Origin: Taeniopygia guttata | Taxonomy: Eukaryota; Chordata; Aves; Passeriformes; Estrildidae | NCBI RefSeq assembly: GCF_048771995.1 | Contig: NC_133026.1 | Coordinates: 57,661,001-57,725,000, forward strand | DNA length: 64,000 bases | Reading direction: 5' to 3' | Shown: positions 25,536-36,985 of the stretch, piece by piece | Numbering within the stretch: position 1 is the first letter of the stretch | Layout of the letters: each line of letters starts with the position of its first letter | Translations under genes and position numbers: made by a program | The notes under the pieces: model-generated | The model's input: the letters and a program-made list of their open reading frames with translations, nothing else | Told to the model about the DNA's origin: nothing | Database searches by the model: none

Positions 25536-26272
25536 GTGTTTGAGTTGTCTACAGGGGGGAAGTAAGGCTGCTGTCAGTGGAAAAGAAAGTAGAACATTTC
25601 CCCTCAGATCTAGGGATAATAATGGCTAAAGAAAAGCTTTTTTTCTGATTGTGGTACAAAGAACTCTTTCCTTCCTGTCTCAGGAGAATCTTCCTGCCTT
25701 TTTGAGGCTGCTCCAACACTTTGCAGTTGACATTGTGTTATCATGTCTTGATAAGAGAAAGAATGGGAAAAAGGAGCAGAGACTCATGCAATATGAGGGC
25801 AGGGGTGTGATTGTACCCATATGTGTTGTTCACCCAAGCTCCACAAAGCTCTCCACAGTGCTTTGTGAAAGTGGGGAGTGCTGAAAGCAGATTAAGGTCA
25901 ATTATAGTTTAGTGTTTTTACTCAAAAACAGCAGAAAAGAAAGAAACAGAGTAAGTTCTTAAGATACAAGTTGACCATGGATTTATTTTATTGAATTTTT
26001 GCATTACAATAACATCTCTAGAATTCAGCTGAAATGAGAGAGATAAACATCTCATTGTTTTGTCTACTCTAAAAATTTACAGCAATGGGTACTGCTTTCC
26101 TTATAAAGCTGAGAATTTAAATAGAAAGAATGTACAAAGGACATGCAATTTCTGTTTTAAAGACAGGGTGGAAAACATAGTGAATTAATTAACTTGTTCA
26201 TGGTCACTATGCCAGTGGCAGGACTTGGGATATTAACTTTCTTTTAAGGTTATAGTTCTCTCTTAGAAAGAG

Positions 26273-26295
26273 TATTTATTTATTTATTTATTTAA
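26273..26295. repeat. (TTTA)n microsatellite
   Basis: About five to six TTTA units in a row inside AT-rich sequence. Confidence 0.9.
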
Positions 26296-26484
26296 ATCTG
26301 TGGTAAAATATTACTATCTCTAGAAAGGTGTTAATATAAGAAAATGTTTCGAAAGTGACCCAGGTAAATTTATATTAATGGCTTTGCTGAAGAATTGAAG
26401 TGCCAAGAATGTCAGAATGCTTATTATCATAGAAATATCTTATTCTATTAAGTCTTTATTTTTAAACTTTAGCTATTATTTAAA

Positions 26485-26514
26485 AATTGAATACAGGGAA
26501 CTCTGTATTCAATT
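26485..26514. repeat. Perfect 12-bp hairpin, 6-nt loop
   Basis: AATTGAATACAG and CTGTATTCAATT flank the loop GGAACT. It is the longest perfect hairpin I noticed in the window. No RNA gene context was seen. Confidence 0.85.
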
Positions 26515-28355
26515 CTAAATATAGAAGGACAGACGCATGCCAGGACAAAATCTGATTCCATTAACTATCAGCCACATTCCAGTGTTGACTTGCTCATCAG
26601 AATGACATCATGGAGATGGGAAGTGAACAAGTTCAATCACTAGCACATCATAAGTTCAGTAATAGTTTCTTTTAAAGGTGCCTCTAAGAAGCACTTAATT
26701 TAATGTTTTATCAAGCAGTACCCATCAATGTGTCCTTGATCACACAAAAAATTTAGTTTCTTGCACACAGTGAACCAAAAAAAAAGACAGTCCAGATTTC
26801 ACATTTAAAAATGAGTAGTGTGACAGCAGTAATCATTATCTCGTTGACATTGATCTGTGTGCTGGCAAAGACTTCCTATTAAGTCCCGAACAGAGGCTGG
26901 CAGCTTCTATGTGTATGAAGCTCCCTGAGAGTGGGACAATGAAGTAAAAACTTGTTTCAAAAAGTTAAATTGTCTCTAGAAGCCCTGTAGAGTTTTGTTG
27001 CTTCCTCAGGACAGGAGTATTATGCCAGAGATTCATGCACATCCTCATACTGCAGAGAGAGAAGACGATGGAATAGGAATGGAGGCCATAAAGAATTCAA
27101 ACCGCTACTGATCCAATTATTAATATTTTTATCTTCAGACCAAATTTGAACTATATAACTACACAGTACATTACTAATGAAATGCAGTCTCCTCTGGGAT
27201 GGAAGCTTTTAGATAGCTGATGGACACAGCATGCTGCCAGAAAGAAAGGGGAGGCAAAATGGAATTTTAGTACATCATGGGAAGCTCCTGCTGCTGAGGA
27301 AAGTGAAATGGCATATTTAGGAGCCAAGCTGCACTCAAAGTAGGGTAAATTTGGAGCAGCTATTAGAAATTCAATGGAATAATGATAGTGGTAAGAAAAA
27401 AAATAGTATGGCAGCTATGTCCACCATAGTAGAGAAGGCTTCCACTTCTGCCCACTGCCATTTCCTACTCTCAGTTGGATAATGAGAAAAATATAAAGTC
27501 CTTTCAAGGCTGCATATTTATTGTAAGTCTGCATCACACAATGGAACACAGTGCAAAGGCTCTTAATCCAAGAAAATACCAAAATTGCTGTATTTCCTTG
27601 CAACATAATTCAAACTTTTTAGTTTGGATCTGGAAGAACACAGTCACACTGAATAAGTACTGCAAAAACCTTAAGGAGCACTGACCTGGGAGAGGCTTGC
27701 TTGTTTGATTGCAACACCAATTTACCCACTGTACTCAGACTCAACCTGGCTCAGATTTACCTGGTTTATGCGTCAAGATCATCTTTCCTTTCCTCTTGGC
27801 TTCAGCATTTCAATAGAGAGACTAAGGCTGCACTTACCTGCATTAGGCTGTCTCTATCTAAATGGTCTTGAAACAGTATTCCCTGTATTCACTATTAAAG
27901 TTAGTGCCAGCTATTCCTGTGAAATGAAATGGGATGATCAGGAATTTCCAATTTAATTAAGAAACTAGGGGACTCTGGACCTGGTAGGAAAAAGTACTCA
28001 TGTTCAGTTTGGGGAAATAATACCAAAAATTGGAAATTTAATTTCTTGATAAGCCTACATCTGCTTTAAAAATTAATAATTATACTGGCATGAAATATCT
28101 AACAGTATCAGACTTATTTTTTGTGGTTTATAATGAAGGGAAATGGTCGCTTCAACTATTCTTATGTACAAGCTTTGTTTTGATTTTTCCATTATTGAAT
28201 ATTTATAGCCATAAGAGACAAAGTACAACAAACAGTAAATTTATGCACCTTTCCCATGCATGATGTTATCTACCAGTTAAGTCTCTTGAGTGATAATACG
28301 TTATTCAAATTCCAGTGAAATAACACTTCTTTTCTAATGCAAGGGCAAGCTAGGA

Positions 28356-28382
28356 TTTTTTTTTTTTTTGGGGGGGGGGGGG
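28356..28382. repeat. T14-G13 homopolymer junction
   Basis: Fourteen T are followed directly by thirteen G on the plus strand. The G-run gives the plus strand guanine-tract potential. An assembly or sequencing artefact cannot be excluded at such a junction. Confidence 0.9.
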
Positions 28383-28553
28383 CTAAAGGATATACAAATC
28401 TTCTATTTCTGAACATTTCTGAAAAGTTATACAGTACATAAAAAGAGTCAGTATTTTTTTTTCTTGATAACCTGGTAGGATTGTATAGTTTCAAAATACA
28501 AAAAATCTTAACTATATTTCCTATATCTATGAGATATTTTCATTAGTGAGCAA

Positions 28554-29106
28554 TTCTTAGTTATTAGATGTTACAATGGCCTCAATACTCAGGTGATAGA
28601 TGAAGTGACAATTTCTTTGCTTTTGGCTTTCTTTGGGGCTGACAAATTGAACAATCTTATTCCAGGTGAGACTGCAACAGGCCCCTGTGTGCTGATCCAA
28701 CCAGTAACAAGGCTGAGGATGTATTCCCAAGGGCAGCACATATAAACTCACCAATAAAAACTTCTCTATTTTGGTCATCATACACAGACATAATCACCAC
28801 TCACACAAACACAAACAGCACCAGTGAATGGCCTCATCCTGCTCACCCACTGCCTTATCAGGATGAAGGACAATTAGTGGGAAACACGTGTCTATCTGTC
28901 TATAGATGTACAGGCTGGATCCCTTCAGCTGCTTGGCTTGGTCACCCAGTCTTCTCATCAACCTTCCTTGGATCCAAATCTTTTCAGTAGCTTTCACCTG
29001 GATATAAGAGCGTCTGGGATCACAGTCCTGCTCACACAGAGACACAGACAACAAATTTTTTGCAGCAGATGGTTCTGAATTAGTTACCCCAATCCTGGAG
29101 AGAATT
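28554..29106 (-). pseudogene. Near-open reading frame with one internal stop, unrecognised
   Basis: One minus-strand frame is open from about 29106 to 28797, has a TGA at 28796-28794, and is open again in the same frame to 28557. This gives roughly 180 codons with a single interruption, which is unusual in sequence this AT-rich. The upper part holds DPRRSYIQVKATEKIW and the lower part PQPCYWLDQHTGACCSL. There is no ATG near the upper end and no clear splice sites. The product is not recognised. It may be a fragment of an endogenous retroviral or transposon protein, a decayed exon, or chance. Confidence 0.25.
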
Positions 29107-30136
29107 TTTTGTTAATTATTGTAGCATATAAACAATTAATACTAAATTGAATGTTTGAAGAATCCTAAAGCTAATTGAATGATCTCAGGGTTTGGGGGTT
29201 TCTTCCTAGGTTGCCTAGATTTTGACTTTTTACCCTTATGGGAAAATTTGAAGCTCAAAAAAAAATCCCTAAAATGGAAAATAAAGCACATTTTATGATC
29301 AGTTATTGATGAATGACAAGATTGGAGGGAAAAGAGAATGTTAAAAGCAGAGCATGGGAAAGCCAGAATATAAACATTTTTCAGTTCTGAGAAATTCATT
29401 AGTATAGACATATACCAAATCCAGGTCAGCCAAAGTCAATAGAAATACTCTAATGAACAGTAATATGGTTTGGGTCAGATCATAGATACTTAGAAGATTA
29501 AGTTGATAAAATAGATAATATATTTGTGTGTATAATATATATGTACATATATAGTCATTTCTCTTTAAAGTAGATATGAATTAAAGTATCATAATTTGTG
29601 TTAAATTATTCTGGGACAATAAGGTTTTGCTTCAATAATTAAGCAAAGCTCTGTCTCCCTCACTTCTCCATGAATTCCTGCTAATCCAGTTGCATTGCTT
29701 CATTACAACAGAGAGTGAGAAATTTGATGGCAAAGTCAGAGTTGACCTAGCTGAGACTTAGTCTGAGGTTTACTTAATGGCCTTAGATAAAATAATTTTA
29801 TGTAGAGCAACATGTGCATGATAGAAACCATATTAGTCCTTTTAGATTGCTATATGCCCAGATTTCTCTTTTAGACTGGTATGTGCCCTTACATAGCTGC
29901 TTTTAAATGCAAATTTCATCATATGAACATAAAATATGTGCTTTAACAATTTCACATTGAAGGACATTTTGTTAGTCTTGATAATTTTAAGTTCTCAAAA
30001 AGTTTCAAAATAGTCAAGGAAAAAAGATTTAAATCAGTAAAAATGCCAGTATAGAGCTTTTATTAAACAAGTTTTATCTCATATGGCAAAGAGGAATTCC
30101 TTCTGTGTTAGCTCATGAGAAAATGAAAAAATAAAT

Positions 30137-31785
30137 TAGAATGATAGAGTCATAAAATGGTTTGGGATGGAAAGGACTTTTAAAGGTCATCTAGATCAAT
30201 TCCACTGCAAGGAGCAGGGACACCTTTAACTACATCAGGTTGCTCAGAACTCCATCCAATCTGATCTAGAATTTTTCCAGGGATGAAGCATCCAAAATGT
30301 CTCTGACCAAACTGTACCAGTCTTTCACAAGTCTTGTTAAAAAAAAAAAAAAAGAAAAACCTCTTCTTCATATCTAGTCTGAATTTATTCTCTTTTAGTT
30401 TAAAATCTTTACTCTAGGACAAGACCTAAAAAAAATATTGTCTTCATCTTATAAGGTCCTTTTAAGTACTGAGTGACTCTAATAAAGTCTCCCCTAGAGC
30501 CTTCTCTTTTCCAGTCTGAATAGCCCTAAATCTCTCAGCCTGTCTTCACAGGAGTTGTGCTCCATGTCTCTGATTATCTTTTCAGTCTTTCTCTGGACTT
30601 GCTGTAACATATCCATATCCTTACAATGTTGGGGACTGTGGAGCTGGACACAGCGCTGCAGGTGGGGTCTCACCAGAGCAGAGAAGAAGGACAGAATCCC
30701 CTTCCTCACCCTGCTGGCCACAGTGCTTTGAATGCATCCCAGGACACGTTTGACTTTCTGGGCTGTACATGGCTGGGTCATGTCCAGCCTCTCATCCACC
30801 AGCACACCCAAACCCTTCTCAACAGGGCTGCTCTCAATTCCTTCATTCCACAGAGTATATTAATAGCAGGGGATGCTCCCACTCAGGTACAGCACCTTGT
30901 ACATGGCCCTAAGGCTCACTTCTTGAGCTTGTCCAAGACCCTCTGGATAGCATCCCATCCTCCAAGGGTGTCAACATCAGCACTCAACTTGATGCCATCT
31001 GCAGACTTGCTGAGAGTGCACTCAATCCTCTTGTCCATGTCATTGATGAAGACACTAAACAGTGCTGGTCAAAATACAGTCCCTTGACGGACATCACTTT
31101 TCACTGGGAACTGACAATGCCATCAGGACATTGATCTGTTGACCACTAGCCTCTGGATGAGATCATGCAGGCTATTATTCCTGCATAAGAGAGATAAGCA
31201 TCATGCATAACAAATCCATATATTTATAATTAAGAGAGAAGCATATTATAGAGGACCAGATCAAAAACCTTATGAAAGTCCAGATAGATAACATATTTAG
31301 CACTTTCATTGTCCATAGTTGTAGTCACTTGACCACATAAGGCCACTAGATTGGTCAGGCAGGACTTGCCCTTGGTGAAATTATGCCAACTGCCTCAAAT
31401 TAAGTCCCTTGTCTCCATGTGCCATAACATAGCTCCCAGGAGGATCTGCTCCATGACCTTCCCAAGCACAGAGGAGAGGCTGACAGGTTGGTAGTTCCTG
31501 GAATCCTCCTTTTTACACTTTCTAAAAATTGGTTAAGTATTTTCCTTTTTTGAGTTGCCTGGGACTTCACCTGTATGCCATGGCTTTTCCAATACCATGG
31601 AAAGTGCTTTGGCAACTACATTAGCCACCTCTCTCAGGACTCTGGGATACATCTCATCAGGTCCCATAGACCCAGTATATTCATATTCCTCAGGTAGTTA
31701 TAAATCTGATCTTCTCTTATAGTATCTAAACTCAAGATTTCATCAGTCTGAAATTATCTGCAGAGTCTCTAAGGGCTATGGCTAG
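30137..31785 (-). mobile_element. CR1 LINE, 5'-truncated, with ORF2 reverse-transcriptase remnant
   Basis: The 3' end is at the left (TAGAATGATAGAGTCATAAAATGG, then TTTGGGATGG). Read on the minus strand, the right part carries the CR1 ORF2 reverse-transcriptase C-terminal half. The FADD motif region is at about 31005-30994 and reads S-A-D-G, so the phenylalanine and the second aspartate are lost. The end of ORF2 reads [19 protein letters not shown] and [16 protein letters not shown] at about 30700-30494. Several stops and frameshifts interrupt it. A run of 15 A at about 30338-30352 lies where CR1 has a short A-rich stretch. Similarity fades near 31785. It is a dead copy of about 1.65 kb, the longest LINE piece in the window. 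Confidence 0.92.
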
Positions 31786-33457
31786 GGAAAAAAAAGGGTA
31801 TTCAGCCTTTTAGCTCCAGTTACAACTTTCTGTCAGCTTTAATGCACAGTTAAGTTATATCAGATACTAGTACAACTGTGTTTTCCAAGTTAAAAAATAT
31901 ATGGTGCCGGTTGGTTGTTCAAAAATATAATTTTGAAAGACGACATATATGCAAGGATACAAAATGGCAAACCTGCAATTGCTTGATACAGTGTTTTCTC
32001 CCATTCTTCAGTTTACAAGAGGATCAATTTGAAATGCCCATTCTACATTTTCTTTTCCAGGTAATGTTATTTCATTCATATCACAGCAAGAACAGAATTA
32101 AGATTTCCAGCATCACTGTATAGCTAACATTTTCTAAGCCTCTACTTTATGTGGAAAAAAATTCTCTACATTTAAAATATTTTGGAAAGGAATTTATCTC
32201 TATTTGAAAAATCCCGAACCCAACCCCAAAATAAAAGAGATTAATAAAACTAAACAGAAATTCTAGAAACAAACAAAAGCCCCTTTGTTAAACTGCATTG
32301 CATATATCTAGCACATTGGATTTAATCCTTTAGTAATATTTTTTAGTAGATGTTTAAGAGGGTCCCTGATGAATATCTTACAGTGGCATGTTCATGCTGA
32401 CTAAGGTTTATGAGCCCTCTTTCTTTTCTGCAATTAGAGCTTAGACAAGTAATACAACAGTTTAAAAAAATCCCATGAAAATTCAAATAGATTGTGATTG
32501 AGACAATGCAGTACTACAGTCCTCAGTATGTGGCATTCTGGAAGCAAAATCCATGGGTATAAATGTACATCTGTTAGAATTGCCCACCTGTTTGCATGAA
32601 ACCTATGGGCATAAAAAATTGCCTGCCAGTAATTTCCAGCTCCTTTGTCAATGTTTTCCTCTGGGATGATCCTTAATTCCAAGAGAAGGGTTTTTTTAGT
32701 GTTTATTTTGATCAAAAACTTCTGTTCATTTGTTGACAGAGATTTTGAGTCAAGCTCATTGAGGTCTCTGGAACATTAAATAGATTCTCTTTGGGAATCT
32801 TCTAGACTCCCAAATGTACTTAGCTTCAGATGCAATATTCAGCTGGTGTCTCCTGGGGAGAGTGTGATTTGAATAAAAACGGGTTTCTTTCAGCGCAGTA
32901 CTTTTTATTTTTGCCATCTGATCTCTTCCTCTCTTCATCTCTCCCAGTCTAGCTGTTCTTGCAGGGATAGAAGTAATTGAAGTAAACCAGGCTACATTCT
33001 GGCACAGAAATCCTACTGTTCTTAGTTTTTAGGCAGTTATACCCTGAAATGTTACAGAAGAACTAGAAGGTTACAAGAAGATGAATGCAAGTAATTTTAA
33101 TCTAGAGGGAACCAAGAAAAAATTGCCCAGGGATTTATTTGTTCTAGTCCTCCCTCCAGAGGCACTGAGTTCAAGCTGAGCTGCTGTTGTACCCCTTAAT
33201 TAAATTATTTATTTTTTTAAATCCAGCACCTGAGACTCTGCTGTGGGAAAACTAAGGTTAAACCTGAAAGAGGAAGTGGTCCTGAGAATGGGAGTGTGTG
33301 GGAGGACAGAGTCCATTGGTACACCCATCAACTCACTGAAGCAGCCTATTGCCCAGGACTCTACTCCTGGCACTTATGGTCTCAAGTGGTGTGTGTGTGA
33401 CTCCCTGAATGCTGTGAAAATATGCAGGTAATGGCTTCTCCTTTAGCAATATTGCAT
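31786..33457. other. Unassigned AT-rich sequence
   Basis: No gene or repeat was recognised in this stretch. Confidence 0.5.
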
Positions 33458-33748
33458 ATCACAAAATCACAGAATAAATAAAGTTGGAAAAGACCTCTGA
33501 GATCATCAAATCCAACCCTTCAGTGATCACCACCTTGTCAACTAAACCATGCCACTAAATTTTTGAATATTTCCAGGGGTGGTGACTCCACCACTTCCTT
33601 GGGCCATTTTAGTCCATTCTAAAGTTTAACAACCCTTTAGGTTGAAGGATTTCCTCCTGATGTCCAACCTGAAACTGCCCTATTGTGCCTTGAAGCTTTA
33701 TACTTGTCTCTTGTCGATAATTGCTTGGGAGAAAAGGTCAACCACCAG
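33458..33748 (-). mobile_element. CR1 LINE 3' fragment
   Basis: The left end, ATCACAAAATCACAGAATAA, followed by AGTTGGAAAAGACCTCTGAG and ATCATCAAATCCAACCC, is a reverse-complement CR1 3' end. Then come CCAGGGGTGGTGACTCCACC and TGATGTCCAACCTGAAACT. The copy ends near the ORF2 stop region at about 33748. It belongs to a different CR1 subtype from the copy at 25071, judged from the CTGAGATCATC..TCCAACC version of the tail. Confidence 0.88.
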
Positions 33749-36120
33749 AAAGGAAGCAGTACACCCCATTAAGCGATTTATATCAAAAAACAATTCCAGT
33801 GGATAAAATATATTTTGGAAAGTTTGGAACGAGGTAAGAGCTGCATCAAACCTTTTGAATCATCCCATTATTCATCTGAAAGGAAAAAAAAAGTGCAAAA
33901 CTACACAGACAATTTTTAGGTCTGTGAGGAAATGAGGTGTTGGATTTTTATGCCTTGTGAAGTGATGAACTTGAAAATTTGATGGTCTGCATTTTCTAAT
34001 GTCATGGCAACCAAGAGTCACAGTTTTCATTGTTATTCAAGAATGTATTTAATTTCAAAACAGTGATTTAAATGGCAATTGAATATAGAGAGTTTTCAGG
34101 AATAACTTAGACACACATGGACATAACAGTTTCTTAATCTGTTCCTCTACATTATTCTGCATCAAACCAGATCCAATTGGAAACAAACAAACAAACAAAC
34201 AAACAAAAGGTAAAAACTGGTTTCAACCAGTACAAAGAGATTCCCATTGGTTAAACTGGAGCAAAGCCAGTTAAATATGTAATGATTTTATTCTGAAGTT
34301 ATTGTATTTGTTCCGGAAAGGCCATCTGAATGATTTCAAGTATCTAATCAATAACTTTACTAAATTACCAGTAGATACAAAACTGAATGTCAGCTGTAAT
34401 ACTAACTTGTTTACTCATCCAAAATTATTTGATTTTCCTTTCATATGCTTTCTCACCTTTTCATGTTGTTCTGTCATTCTGATATGGGTGGGAAGGTGGC
34501 CCTCTTTACTATGATTGAACTGGTTTTTATAGAATGCATTTTAAAAGACTTTTCTTTGTTCCAGTCTACTTTCAGGTTGGGATCTTGTGAAATATGAATC
34601 TTTTGCTATTCTGGGGAAAATTTTCTGGGCTGCCTCAAAAAGAAAATTGCCCTGAGTCTGCACAGAGATCCAAGAACACAACACCAAATTACATCCTTCT
34701 ATGCAACAAAATTTCATTTGCTGCAGATAAGGAATAAAAATAATAGAAACGCCAACTTTCCAGAAATTATCAAAGTCCTAAATTTCTTCAGAATAGCAAA
34801 GAGTTTGTTCCAGATTTATTTCCCTGTTTGAACTGTTTCAGATTCTAGATTTATCAGTACATAAAATATATGTGTAATGTTATGATTTTTTTATTTTATG
34901 TTGTTTTTAAAATGTCATACAAAAAAGAGAGTATTTTATTTCTGTTTGGGAATCAGGGAAACCAGGAATTTTTTTTTCCCTCCCAAATTATATAATTTTC
35001 TTACAAAACAAAATATTTACTAACAAAAATTTTTATACTTTTATCTCAGCAGTAGATCTAATTTCAATAGTGTTAATACAATCAGGGGCAAAATAGGCAC
35101 ACATATGCACATTTAAACTGTATTCTATTCAAATCTGTCTGCTTTCCCATAATGAATAAAAACATTAAAAGAATGTAATATGGAAAGCTAAAGCTAAATA
35201 ACTTTATCCAGAAACTTTTTATCTAGTAAATTTATTCTTTTATTATTTAATTCAACATGTACTACAGGTGTGAATTTGTGTGGGCTGATTTTTACTTCAA
35301 ATGAAAATAGCATGCTGCCAAATTTGCAACTTTTTACTTTTTGGTTGTTCAGAGTGTGAAAATTCTTATTTTATAAAAGTTCTTCAGTCAGAAATCTGTT
35401 CAGAATGAAATAGTAAGGTCTAGAGTCTAATGTCTAGGGAAAATTAAAAACACTGTATTTACTTCTTTTTACAAAACATATATAAGAAGGGATAACTTGA
35501 AACTGTATCAATAACTGTAAAGTAATAGAAAATCTTTGAAAAAATGGTTCTGTAGGAAGCACTATATTACCTCTGTGTATGTGTGTGTATATATGCATAT
35601 ATATAAAAACATTAAAGATGAGCAGAATTTAACGGAGTTTAATTGTAATTATCCTCAAATATCAAGAAATCATGTATTAAAATGCGCCCATGGTACCTAA
35701 CACTCTCTACAAACAAAGATTGTCAGATTGTGAGAAAATTGTTATTTTTGCAGAATTCTGATAGCATCTTTTTCCTCAGTCTGGGCAGTATTGGAGTGAC
35801 ATCATTAGTTGGAAACCAAAGAGCATGCTAATTGAACTACTAAAAATATATCAGTTTAGGAAATTATGTTCTGCATCTTTCTATTTGTCATTCTTGTTTG
35901 TTTGTTTGTTTGTTTGTTTTCCTACTTTATTTTCTGGACAGCCTAATCTTGAAGAATAAGACAAGAAATCAGATATAACATTATTTTCATTCCATATTTG
36001 CCTTCTTAACCAGAATGTCCTTCACTGATAGACATGAAGGGCAAGCTACTATAGAATGCAAATAAGAAACTATTCAGATATGATATATATAAGTATATAT
36101 AAACATATAAAATACCTTAG
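33749..36120. other. Unassigned AT-rich sequence with AAAC and TTTG microsatellites
   Basis: An (AAAC)n array lies at 34181-34208 and a (TTTG)n array at 35893-35920. TG/TA-rich sequence lies at about 35570-35610 and 36080-36110. Nothing else was recognised. Confidence 0.6.
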
Positions 36121-36158
36121 CTATATATCAGGTATGTGGCTATATATCAAGTATGTGG
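36121..36158. repeat. 19-bp tandem duplication next to CR1
   Basis: CTATATATCAGGTATGTGG is followed directly by CTATATATCAAGTATGTGG, with one mismatch. The second unit abuts the 5' end of the CR1 fragment at 36159. Confidence 0.85.
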
Positions 36159-36520
36159 CTGTTCAGCCTATAGTGGAGAAGACTCTGGGGTGACCTTTAC
36201 TGTGTTTTTTGGTATCTGTAGAAGGCCTACAAGAGAGATGGAGAGGGACTTTTTACAAAGGCATGTAGTGATGGGCCAAGGAGTAATGGCTTTAAACTGG
36301 AAGAGATTATGTTTAGATAAGGTAATAGGACAACATTCTTTAATGCGCAGCATGGAAAATATGATTCCCAGAAAAGGTGTGAATGCCTTATCTCTGAAAG
36401 CCAAGTTGAATGGGACTTTGAGCAACCTGGTCTCCTGGAATGTTTCTTGCCCAGGGCAGAAGGGTTGGATCTAGATGGTCTTTAAGATCCCTTCCAACCC
36501 AAACCATTCTGATTCTATGA
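36159..36520 (+). mobile_element. CR1 LINE, 5'-truncated, plus strand
   Basis: The element starts near TGTTCAGCCTATAGTGGAG in the late ORF2 region and runs to the 3' end: GGTTGGATCTAGATGGTC, TTTAAGATCCCTTCCAACCC, AAACCATTCTGATTCTATGA. The reading frame of late ORF2 is broken, although a frame of 112 codons remains by chance or partial preservation. About 360 bp long. Confidence 0.88.
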
Positions 36521-36599
36521 AATAGTTTTCCTTCATCCTATCTGTCACAATGTTTTCCAATTAAGTGTTGCCACTGAAACTCTCTCAACCATGTGCTTC

Positions 36600-36985
36600 T
36601 CATTCAGTCTTCACCATACCCCTGTGGTGTGCTGGAGAGCAGAATTGCAGTCACAAAAGGTAAAGATCACAACTTGTGATAAGAACAATTTATCTGAAAC
36701 AGCAATGAAAGAGGACAATAAACAGTAACAGAAAATGCTATAATGATGGAGGGCACAGGAAAGAGGCGAGCGATTCACATGAAAAATCCCCAGCTGTATC
36801 CAACCATTCCTTCCAGCATGCCATGGAACTCAAGTCCAAAGTGACTTCCTCAGTCCCTGGAGAATGATGTATGTAATAACCTCTGTGTCTTAGCCATGCC
36901 CCCTTCTGGCTACCGAAAATATTAGCCCTGAACTGGCCAGAACTTTCTCACTGTCACGCCATTGTCCAAAGAGAAATTCTGCAGA
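36600..36985. mobile_element. Possible ERV-derived repeat fragment
   Basis: This stretch is more GC-rich than its flanks. It includes phrases such as CAACTTGTGATAAGAACAAT, AATGATGGAGGGCACAGGAA and GCCATGCCCCCTTCTGGC, which from memory recall an avian ERVL-related repeat. No second copy was found in the window, so the call is weak. Confidence 0.35.

Larger units (their letters stand above)
25536..30136. other. Unassigned sequence with simple repeats and one near-open frame
   Basis: Apart from the items listed separately (TTTA repeat, 12-bp hairpin, T14G13 tract and the minus-strand frame at 28554-29106), nothing was recognised. Confidence 0.5.

Noticed and set aside
30626..31087. 153-codon plus-strand frame
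   Set aside because: It is the antisense of the CR1 reverse-transcriptase remnant on the minus strand.
34181..34208. AAAC array as a possible CRISPR or structured repeat
   Set aside because: It is an ordinary microsatellite without spacers.
36136..36474. 112-codon plus-strand frame
   Set aside because: It lies in a CR1 fragment and is not the intact ORF2 frame.
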